Assembly: GCF_910592395.1 (NCBI RefSeq)
Contig: NC_088310.1
Coordinates: 22,513,501-22,577,500 of the forward strand
From: Lineus longissimus
Lineage: Eukaryota; Nemertea; Pilidiophora; Heteronemertea; Lineidae
DNA: 64,000 nt
Direction of reading: 5' to 3'
Shown here: in pieces, positions 24,500 to 36,400 of the stretch
Position numbering within the stretch: the stretch's first letter is position 1
How the letters are laid out: each line of letters opens with the position of its first letter
The notes under the pieces: model-generated
What the model saw: the letters and a program-made list of their open reading frames with translations, nothing else
What the model was told of the DNA's origin: nothing
The model's database searches: none
Translations under genes and position numbers: made by a program

Positions 24500-27400
24500 C
24501 TAGCGTATAAGCTTCGCAAATTCTGCAAAGGAAAAACATTGTTACTTGTCGCTCAGAAAATGATGGGTAAAAGCAAAGCATCGTTTTAGATAACCGTATG
24601 TAACAGGTCATGATTTTTTTCTTTGAAGGCGTTGCACTGCTCAGGCATGGTACATGGTTTATGGTAGACATGTTTGCCTTACCATCGCAGTTAATTTCTC
24701 CATCCCCATCTTCATCCACCTCCTTGATCATTTGCTTGAGCTCCTCATCAGTAAACTTGATACCCAGTGTCTCCATGGCCTTCTTTAACTCCTCCTTGTC
24801 TATTTTACCGTCGTGATTTACGTCAAATGAGTTGAATGTGGCCTCAATGTCCTCTTTTTCGGGCTTCTTCATGTACTTCAGCATCATGGTGATGAATTCT
24901 TCAAATTCTATACAACCACTTCCTGAAAGAAACGTGATAGAATAGAATAAATAATCTTGGCTGAAATGGGAGGGTGCTGAAAATTTGCCAGAGCAATTAA
25001 TTCCCTTTTAAGAAAGCTAAGTCCTTTATGCAGGTCCAATTTAGCTGAAAGCCAAAATACTTCCCTTTTATGCCCAAATTCGGAGAAATTTTGTGGGTCT
25101 TTCAAAGTCCGTGATTGGTACTAGTGATTTCTATTTCTATTGAAAAAGTAAATAGTGAAATTGATGTAGCTCACTATGTACGTCCACGGCCATTGAAGTA
25201 GATGCTTATTGCAGGAAGTTATTTCCTAAAAGACTACGAAAAAGATCAAGTTGTCATATATACGTGTATACACACATAACCCTTCATTGTTTATTATAAA
25301 AAGAATGAGAAAGGTTCTGTTCACACCAATGCTAACTGAGGTTAAGAGCACTTCTATATACCAGTAACCATCATGACCATTGAGTCGCTGCACATCCATA
25401 CCAACCATTGTAGAAGGCAACATCGAATTCTTTGAAACCCTATTCGTCGAATATATGAAACCAGGCCTGGTTTCTACACGTATACCGGGACACATTACTG
25501 AGGTTACGCATTGATTACAATTCAGACTCCGACTTCATCTTCGATATTAAATTACAGGCGTCTAATGACAACTCCGATTCAACTGTACTAACGAACGTTT
25601 TTACATTCATAAACAAGGTCTACCTGCAAAATGATATTTTTAATTCTGGATAGTTGGAAATAATGTGGTCGCATTCCAAGTCTTGGTGATGTCCTCCGAC
25701 TTGGGTAAAGACTTCGTTATATAGGTCTTATCGGGAATTTTAAAAAGTATACTACTATAAAGATGTAGGTGGAATATCAATATGAAAACGTTCTTTAAAA
25801 GAATCCAATATACCACTAGATAGCAGTAATTCAACCTCTGAGATGAAGTCGGAGTGGAGTCGGCGTCGGAAGGGTGCGCAACCTCTCTATTGAAACAACA
25901 TCCTCCTTCACCAGGATAGAGTTATGGCCAAGGGAAACATTATAAGCTGTATAAAATCTTTGTCCTCCAAAAAGGGATAGCATACCCTTGCGGACCAATA
26001 CATAGAGGGTCTGGTTTTGTGCACGTTTCTACGTTTTGGACATAATGAAAGACTAATCTCAATATCCATTCAGATCCTTGTTCTTTCAACAACCAGTTAA
26101 TATTTACACTTCATTTTTGTTATTCTCGTAATGTTGCGCCAATTGAAGTCTACGATTTTGTGAAATGGACAGTACCGTAATTGCAATTTGTCGTGTTATG
26201 AATGGGGCGTGTAATCTGACCATGTATGACGGGTGGAGCTATTGTGAACCAAATAAAATCACTGCTCGACTGGCATTCATTGTGTTCGCCTGCGTGTGAC
26301 TATCCAGTGTATATGCCATTCACTCGGACAGCACATACATGTAATGGTGTCTTTTGATCATTTCTGGACTACTGCTTTTATATACACTGTGTTGATGCTA
26401 TCTTAGCTGCTTTTGCAGGTCTGTTTCACAAAAGTCTATTGCACATTGGATAGGCCATTTGTACAGGCGCCCTTCCACGGGCAATAGCGTCGACACAGTA
26501 TCTATTTATTGTGTTTCGCTTGTCACCTTGAGAGACCTGTAGGAGGATTGAGATCAGGGACTTATCACGGATCATGTACGTATTCGGAAAGAAATTAACA
26601 CAAAATTCGTCCTCTTTCTACAGAGTTTTATCCGCCTTATACGTACACGGATCCTTGATAAGTCGCTGTTCACAATCTCCCTGAGCTACTACATCTCAGC
26701 AGCTCCCGGGTTTGGCCTCGCCAGGTGCGATGCATTTTGCCAATATTATTACTCACTGTACCAAGTATTGTAAATTCCGAAATAAAGGGCTTTTTTACAA
26801 GTTAATTGTTCCATTGTCAGTTTATTGTTCCATTGTCTATTGTGCACTTTTAAGCCCTAAAAATGCTTATTTAAATGCCTGACAATCTGATACGCCTACA
26901 CCATTTGAATAATTTAAACTTCAAATACAAAAGCATCCAATCCTCGGCAGCAGTTAAAAAGGCTCCTTTTCTTGATAGTTCCCATTTAATTTTATAATTT
27001 TACTAACTCATGGAGTTTTATCCCTTTTCAAATCAAATCAATTCAAGTCGAGAGCTGTGTTCTCTTTCGACCAAACTAGTTTATGGTTGAAATAGTATTT
27101 AACATGAAGTAATGAACACAGTATTAGAATTGATATTCAGTTAGTTAGTTGAATGATTAAATATAACGTCAATTTGTATTAAAATAAATGAGGTGCAACT
27201 TTATGAATTTTGTACTGTTATAAGAAATACAGAACGTTTCAACCCAAACTGGTGTGTTACTGAACGAATGTATCATGATAAAACCATTAGATTAACATTT
27301 CCTCCGCTAAATATTTAACAAAATCTGCAAATTTTCTTGAAATGGAACGTACTAGAGGTATTTGCCAGTCAGAATGACAGCCTACACAGTACCAACAAGA

Positions 27401-30400
27401 GGCCTTTGTTCGTTATTGGCAACCATTTATTTTTCAGGATGACGCGAATTGTTCAATAGTCATGGTTTCCACACGAGTGCAGAAGCACAAACTATCTCAT
27501 ACATTACACAACATTGAATGCCCAGAAATGTCGCCAGTTGGTCGATTTTGACATGACCTTGCCATTATTGACAAAAGTCATCGATGGAAGACTTGTCATC
27601 CAAAGCATTTCGCACGATAGCATTCGCATTAGGATGATACATTTTAAGGAATTCGCCAACTCGACCATGGATCTCTTCTTTGATGCAAGCCTGCGCTGCT
27701 CTTGTGTGCTCATTTTCAATTCAAAGACCTGCTTCTATCTATCACCTAATGCTTCCTGCATTTGCTTCTCCGGTAAATAAAATAGCAGATATTATACTAA
27801 TCTGATTTACACAGCATATCACTTGGGCCATATCATTTTCAAGTCATTCAGCCTTTGGCAAAAAACTCAGAAATTAGACCAATTGTTTAACCTCATTTCA
27901 CTCACCGTCATCGTCGACATCATTAATGATAGCCGTGAGTACATTATCAGAGGGTCGTTTGCCCAGCTGAGTCATCACATCGGCCAGCTCGGCCTTGGTG
28001 ATCTTTCCATCTCCATTTTTGTCAAAGATGTCGAAAGCTTCCTTGAATTCTGAAAGACAGAAATGGGAAAATGTGAAGGTTTCAAAGTTGATGAGGAAAA
28101 TTCTGAATGTACAATGTAATACTGGACGGGAAAATAGCGCTCCTCCTTCATTTTGCAATTTGATTTTTTACGGCGTATTAATTTTTTCTCGGTTTGCTCC
28201 ACCTAAATAAAGATAGTGGAAGAAGTCTCTGGACGGTAAGACTAAGACCTGTTGATCTGCTTAAAAGAAATACAAATCAGATAGATAAAGAGATAGTTGA
28301 GTCAAATGTGTTCATGATAAGCAAAAGGACTTCTTTGGCTGTTGATAAAATGTTCGTTCAGCAGAAGTTGAAATGCAGGACGGCATCTTTATTTGATGAT
28401 GTTGATGTCGAAGTTTCCCTATACGCCTCAACTTACATGACCACATCGCCAGAGGAGGTATCAGCATTTCCAACGAGTTGGGCATATTAAGCGTATTGTG
28501 TTTTTGTCAGAACAAAGTGGAAATAAATATTTTATTGACGTGAAATTGTATGTGCATTGTTTCCAATGGTACAGGATTGTACAGGAGAGATAGTTTTATT
28601 GAACCATCACATTCACACACGGTGTTATCCAGTTCCGACAGCACTGTGTATTTCTGCCGTCGAAACCTCATAACACTTATCTTAATTACGTTTTAAGACG
28701 AAGGGACAAAGCCATTTCGACGGCAACATCCAAATGGAAATAATAAACTTCAAAGAAAGAGTGGTGTTGCCTGAAAGATATGAAGACACTTTCGAAATTC
28801 GATACTACAGAAACATATGAAGTGTTTTGGTATTCTTTGATTCTTTAACAGAGCATCATGTCATTCGTCGGCCTTCGGGTCTGAATTACATGGTGCTTCA
28901 TTATACAGTTGCATGCATTGTTTATCTTAGTGTAAGGCTATACGAAGCAGCTTCAAGATCATTCAATCTTCTTCAGTGTTTCCCGTTGAGATTCTTGTTA
29001 GAATCGTGCTTGTGTGTAGACGTTAGTAACAATCTGGCTGACGAGAAAGTTGCAATCAAAGATTCTCGTTCAGGATCTGGAAAATTTCCTACTGGCCCCC
29101 TTATCAAAAATCGTATTGTATTGTTACTTGAAATTAACGAATCAGTAACATATATTGAAAGACATGATGTGATTCTGGTTACACAATCCATCGCTGCTGC
29201 CATTGATGTGGCTTCAGGAAGTAGATTCCATCTACTTTCTGAGGGTTAACGCAAGGATTGCTGCTTTTTCCTCTTACCTCCGTCAGCTGCTTGCGGATAA
29301 CAAAAGGGAGTTATTGTGTTGCTCGTCGTGCCTTCAGGCGAGTGGTGTTTAGAAAGACACAATGCAATGACAATAATACCTGACAATGGATTATGTATGT
29401 GGCAAGTAGAATATAAACTGATTTTCACAAAACGCGCCAGGGTAAACATTTTAGACCCATATTTCCATAGTAACCGATTGTGTACGATTTCAGAAATTGT
29501 ACGACTGCAGAATAGAGAGTTTGATGTTGATCTATGAGAGATGACAAAGCCATGTAAACAAGTTGGAGCGAGATGTTGGAGAATAATTGGATATTAACAC
29601 GCCTGGTCACATTGCTCAAGAGATTTGTGTAGCTGCATTGTAGAGTAAACAGTAGGTTAGTATGGCATTAATTTAGCAGCACTAATTCCATCAATGAAAT
29701 TGATCATCTTACCAAGTCTACCAAAAAGACGTCAAGATACATGTAGAAAAATACCAATTCTTTCTCATACCGCAAACAACCAACGATTATACACCAAGTT
29801 CAGCTTCTTCCCAAGAACAAACAGGGAATGGAACCTGCTACCGCAAGAGGTTGTCAGCCAGAATACTCCCGAGGGCTTCAGTTCGAACCTTGCAGAGATG
29901 ATGATGTAAAAGACTGAAGATGATTTAATCCTGCACGCACTCGTTCTAGTTAAACTCTTATCGACAACATCAAATTTCAAGTTCGTCAACTCTACGTTTG
30001 TTCAACACTGGTGCCGTTTTTTAACCGAGTTATACACACTCTCAATCCAACAGCAAAGTATTCTCCTTAATGTACTGCTACTGCACCCGGAAGAAGAAAA
30101 ATAAGAAGACTAGTCACTTAATAGTATTCGATATTTCATTCCTAAGGAGATTTCGGAAGGTTAGCATCAATTAATCATCAATTTTACCACGAAATTGTGG
30201 CCAAGTTAGCTTAAAAAACGTATATTCGTACACAATCATGGCAATGACACTCGAGTGGCATGGGGACACTGAGCAATTTATGAATCTAAGCGTTCTCCTA
30301 CTGCGTATCAGGTTCGTCACTAGGTTTTCTGTAGGGAGTATTCTCCTTTCATCTGTTTAATGTAGTATATATTTTATCAGACATGCCCAGTGGCTTGTTC

Positions 30401-33400
30401 ATCAATATACATGTAAGGGAATGCCAACCTATCAGAAAAACTGTTCATCTGGACGCTCTCACTGTCCTCAATGGCGCAAATAAATACCAACGTGCACAGT
30501 TAAAAGCGATAATGATAAGTTCAAATTGAACGAACAACACACTCCAGTGCGATTGAAGCGTCTGGAAACATTCCGAATATCACCAGTTAAGCGAAGCGAG
30601 TCTTCTTTTCGCATTTTTCATAACTAAAATTGCCTCTTGACGTCGTCTGTTTGAATTTACCATGTACATTATTTTCATATGCCAAATCTGAGTGTCATCC
30701 GAAGGCTGAAACAAAGTATTGACGAGCTGTTTGAACCACCCAACACTTGTCAGTTGCAAAGTACCAATAACAATACTGAACGAATATTGCAACCAGCCCA
30801 ACGACAAGGTTGTTCTGTGGTATCGACATGAAACTGTCAGGCATTTCTGAACGTTGTTGTGTATAAAAGGTGTACATACATATTTCCATGCAATGTCCCA
30901 TAATAAGTTACTGTTGGGACGGTTTTTGCCTGAAAGAGTCAATGCAGAATTTTACTGCATGACTTCCGTAAAACAAATCTTCTTAAGACCACATTGTTGC
31001 GGACAATATTCAATACAAAATTTTTTCGCCACCCCTCATCCATAACCCGTCTGAGGTCTTCAGTTGGTAGTTTTAAACACAGACATACCAGGTGCAGTAG
31101 TACCATTACGATCATGAATACAATCATCGAAACATACCAATTAAACACAATGCTTAAAAATGCACGCAGCTGTACTCCGAGTGTAAAAAAGGGAAGGACG
31201 GGAATCGAATTTAATGAAACCAATGAATGTTGGTTTGCTTCTGGCGGAAGCGTTGGTCACCATGATGAACATTGTACACAACATCAGGGTTTCTCGGTTG
31301 ACAATGGGCATTCTGTTTTTCTACCAATAATGAACATATAGATCTCCAGGCGTAAGGAACACTTCGTATTTATCAACAACAATGTTAGTCTTTCTAGAGA
31401 GCTCTATAGAGTATTTGTGTTGCGATTTTGATAAAAAGCACATTATTGCCTTTGACATGTTTGATTGTCACCGACTATTTTGTTTTATTATGGAATATTT
31501 GATAGCATAAATTTATTTCAACTAACTGGTAAATGAAGGCCTATTTGCGGTGTTCTATACATGTTTTGTGAATTGTAGCGATGTAGAGGGTTTGAAATAT
31601 CATCATGATTGATATAGCACCGCTATACAACCACCCTGTGAGAGTAAAAAGCAAGTAATTACCAGTGAAACTCATCGAAGATCGAATCGAAATAATCTTT
31701 GATCTGGTAGATTTAAGTGAAAGATTCTTGTGACGGAAGTGACAGTAATGAGGAAGCAGGTCACGTGTGGTCATGTTGGTGATGATTGGCACCAATCAAA
31801 GCGTTGGTATTCGGACGAGACTATAGATTTATTGGCACGACTCCTCAGCAAAATAGAGCGATTTCTTTGGGTTGGTCGATTATCTTTATGATCCCCGAGA
31901 ATGTCTTTGTTCAGTTTGTGAGTGCGAGTGCTTTGTCACTGCATATCCGAGATGAGTAGTCTTGTTTACATGATCATGGGTCTAGCTAGAAGTTTTGTAA
32001 ATTAGTCGATATTTTGTAAAACCGTCACGGTTTTACATCGATCTTCTTTTCATTATCGAAGTAAAGCTATCTGTACACAGCTGATTGAAATCATACGTGA
32101 ATGCGATTTCGAGTTCAGAGCTATAGGCATCTTGAAAATATAACGTCGTAACTACTATTGTCTATAAACCTCCTTTTAGCGCTTTTTTCATCTTTATCAC
32201 ACACGCAAATTTATTCCACTATTAAAAAAAAGAAGTTTAATGATGCTTCTTCAGTGTTAGCCTTGACTTGACCTACATAAACTCACTTACTCCAAGTGCG
32301 CTTTGCTCACAAAGGTTCGCCACTTCCTCCGGTCCTGGAAAGTTTCTCAATTTGTGTTCAGTCCATACATATCTCCTTTACCTCCTGTTCTTCCGATCAC
32401 TTCCAAGTGGTCACCGGTCTTCCTGACCGCTAGTTCCTTTGTGGGTTCCCGTACGTGGCTTGTGACGGTCTTCCGCGACCTTCTCTGGCCAGGCCAGTTC
32501 CACCCTCCGTAGGACCTGCAGTTCTACCTTCTCCTGATTTCCTCCCTCTTCTCGTGTTCTGACGCGAGCCGTTGATGTAACTCATATTTCAAAGGCACGA
32601 GGCACATCACTAATTGCAATCTATCATGACGGCAAAGGTCCAGATCATGATACTTATAACTTAACGTGATTATCATCACCAGCGGAACCATTTGCACCAT
32701 AATTTCCATCTCAACAACGATTAATGACTTTTATGACGTGAAAAAGACCAGGGATGACAGTTTTGTCCTGTTAATATGATATGTTTTTATATAAACGCTG
32801 AGTTTGATTTCATGCTACGGTATGATTGTCACTAAATATGATACATTCATTTTCACCGACGTCAATATTTGCTTTAAATTGCCACCTGCTCCATTGAAGA
32901 GACTACACCGAGCAGCATGAGTTCACGTAACGTTAAGTCTAACCGTATTTGTCCTTCATGTAGTTTATAGTATAAGGGTTAATAACGCATTAGTGTTAGC
33001 GAAATGATCTCTAAACTACACTATTATCTTCCCCCGTTGAAGAGAATGTAAATGGTCATGTTTACCATTACATTTACCTTACAGCAGACTTTCTATTGTA
33101 AATACTTGCAAACACTTAGGTTAACATCCAACCACTTTTTATTTCATTTATTCTCACAACTTCCATGTCATCTACATGTATTATTAGACCTCTAATGGCG
33201 CGCGTATGGTATCATCAAAGTCAGTGATCCAATATCAAGGAATGTCTGAGATTTGATGTATGTGCATTTTACAGACAATGAATGTCAAAAGCGTGCTGAC
33301 GGTACACCACTTCATTATTTTAATGTGGAATCATAATAATTCAAAGAAAAAAGCACTGCTAAATATGAATAGCGGGGTCGATGCCATGTTACCGACCCAA

Positions 33401-36400
33401 ACTATTAAAATATCTGATGATGTGGTCGATATCAACGCGAAACATTAAAAAAAACTATAAAATCGCAAATAATCAATATGACTCCATGTAAGTTGCAGTT
33501 TCAACAATGAGGACACTGTTGTTCTGCATCTTGTCTCTTCTCCCGTACAATCAATGTTCTTGAGTTCAGAAACATGTAGTTGTCATCACTGACTTCTTAA
33601 TATCAGATCATAATGAACTGCTTCGTCGTAATTGAGTTGATCGATAAAGTGGGATGAATGCTTTTTTGACAGGTTCAGGATAAAATTGATTTCAAATAAC
33701 TTAGACCAGTAATATCATTAGTGAAAGCCATACACGCACTCGTATATGCATACTCATTGGATGCAAACGGGTTATTCTTTCTTAAAACATACCTCATCTA
33801 TGGAATGATTATACCACACCACTTTGGGTAATGTTATTGTATCATAAGGTTTTCATGTACATAATGAATGACAAAGGCTCAATCACCGAGTTTGCTATCA
33901 AACACTCGCACCTCTTCAAAATAAAATATTCTTATTCTTATTTAAAAAATACAGTTATGGACCAATAAATCATTTATTGAAATAGGCCTACACACACTGA
34001 CTCATCGATTGAACAAACAATGACAAATGGAAATCGTTACAGGTGTCTCGTTCAGTATTCCATAAAACATCAAAGGGAATTCCGTGAGATGACAAAGCAT
34101 GCTGAAGATACTACATGTATCTTTAAGCATTTGAATGGGGTTCGAAATGATGTATATTGGACTCAACTAAGACAAAACCTTGGGTAGACATGACACATCG
34201 TCTAGTGTCGTTACATGCTAGTGTATATTACATGCCGTGTGAGGTGTGGCACCTCCACAGGGCAAGTAAGTCATTGGGCCATGGGGAAGTCTTATTTCTA
34301 TATGTAATGTATTAAAGTGATTCGTTGTTGACTATCGGAAGTTTACGGTGGCTGGGAAAGGCCATGAAATTAGTTTTTATATTATATTTGTTATAAGTGA
34401 TCAGCATTTAGTCTCTTGCTACATGAGGAGGCGTATGGAGGCATGGTCACCTAAATCCTACACCCAAGTTTCCCTCTAAATCACAGTGAGCTATACCAAC
34501 ACGATAAACTATCCCAGCCATTCTACTACAGGACAGAAAAGAGGCGAATAGGCACATTATACCACGTGCGAGTTTTAAAATGCCATATTTAAACAAGAAA
34601 TTGATCATATATGATCCAATGCACGAGGGAATTGCCTCTCTCTCTTTTTAACACGGCAGTATTTTCCCTTGATGTTTAACTATAAATTAATCAATCAAAT
34701 CATTTATTTGCAACAAGAGACCTATATGTTCTAATGACGTATATAGACCAAGTGGAATCTCCGATTGGAAATTGACAATACTGATCTGACACAATTTTTT
34801 TTCAATGGTTGTATTTCAATACCAAGTCCGACTATTGATAAAATATTTTGCTTATCGATAAGTGGAACAGTTAAGTAAGCCAATGCTATCGTGACGCATC
34901 AATCAATTGGAAAACACCAGAGGTATCACAAATTCCATTGGGAATCCTCCAAGGGGGCCTTTTGCTGGAAAATACGATATCTGTTATTGGGTATTCCGTA
35001 GGCTTACTGCATCACCAAATCAAGATGATAATTCCTCCCACTATTTTGATATTATTAACTGATGACAAAACACTTCGTTAACCCCGATGGGGGGATTCAG
35101 TGGTATTATAACAATATAATTATTGGATATTTTCTCACACTTGAAAGAACAATTACCGCTCGTATGGCACTTTGTACATATTGATGAATGTTTTGTGATG
35201 TGTATGTAAGGAAGTTGGGCGACAATGACGTAATTTGAAATAAAAGACCATTCTTTACCTTTTTCAAACAGGCAAACACAGCAAAGCTACTAGACCACAT
35301 CTGCGGTCAAGGGGGAGAAACGTTGAATTCCGTTTCCGGATTGCAATCATGATATACGCTGCCTGTTCTTTTACCGACACACATCTGTACATTAACCTCA
35401 AGATTAAGAAACTGCAACTGAAATATATGTTGCTGGTTGGTTTGAAACACCAATGAGTAAAGTAAACTCATTTGATTGCTCTTGCGTTTGTTGCGTGTTG
35501 GTCTCAGTGGAATGCCAGAATTTTATGGTATCTTCATTTGTTGATAAAGCTGTGTGGTGAATTCGGCGAATTCCAACTGCACCGAGGAAAAAAAACTCGT
35601 GAAAACTGGTAAATACAGCCGGCCCTGCATGGTAGGGCAAATGCGTTATCGATTGGTTATGTACATGAGAAAGGCATGTCGATTGTATTTGACCATGAGA
35701 GGGCCACCAATTGCGTGGGAAATAAGATTTTCAACTGATGTTTACCTCTGAAACGCACAGCCGAAATCTGGTGAGACAGCAGTTGTTATTAGTCTTAACG
35801 TACTCCGCTATTTTCTCTTTGCATTTGAATATGGTCTTCGGACTGATTTACATGTACATGTATACATAAACACAATGCACGTGTGTTTCACATGGATGAT
35901 ATTTTTCATATCTTACTAAGGTATTAAAATTCGAGAAAATGTGTGTCAGACCTGCCATCTCATAATAACTTCATACTAGATTTTTGTTTACCATGATTAT
36001 CCACCATATTTTCGAGAAGAGTATACAATGATCATATAACTTGTCAAGCATGGACCATTAAATGCGGTCATTTGATATTAATTCTGGTGAAAAGCATCAT
36101 TGCTCGACATGGGGCCATCACTTGCGATGAATTATCCATAACAAAAACAACTGGGCGCGGGTAATTCACGAGATTCGAAAGCATTCATCATTATAAATTT
36201 AAAAGGACGACACCACTACATTACCAGCATCAACCAGCACTGACCGATTCGAGGGTAAAGCGTTTATCAATGATGAGCCGATTTTAGTGTCATTCATGGC
36301 TCCATGGTGTACACTGCTCAGATAAATCAAGGAATAATTTCCCAAGTGTCGTGAAAATATGGGAATTAAAGTGCGTATCATCAATACGAGCAGTGGGCAG

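Noticed and set aside
24610-24816. 68-codon plus frame
   Set aside because: Antisense shadow of the 240-nt exon of gene C.
29246-29449. Candidate alternative first exon of gene C ending in a QLTE-like sequence next to gtaaga
   Set aside because: Phase does not fit the 144-nt exon; the exon at 37231-37261 fits phase, length and calmodulin alignment.
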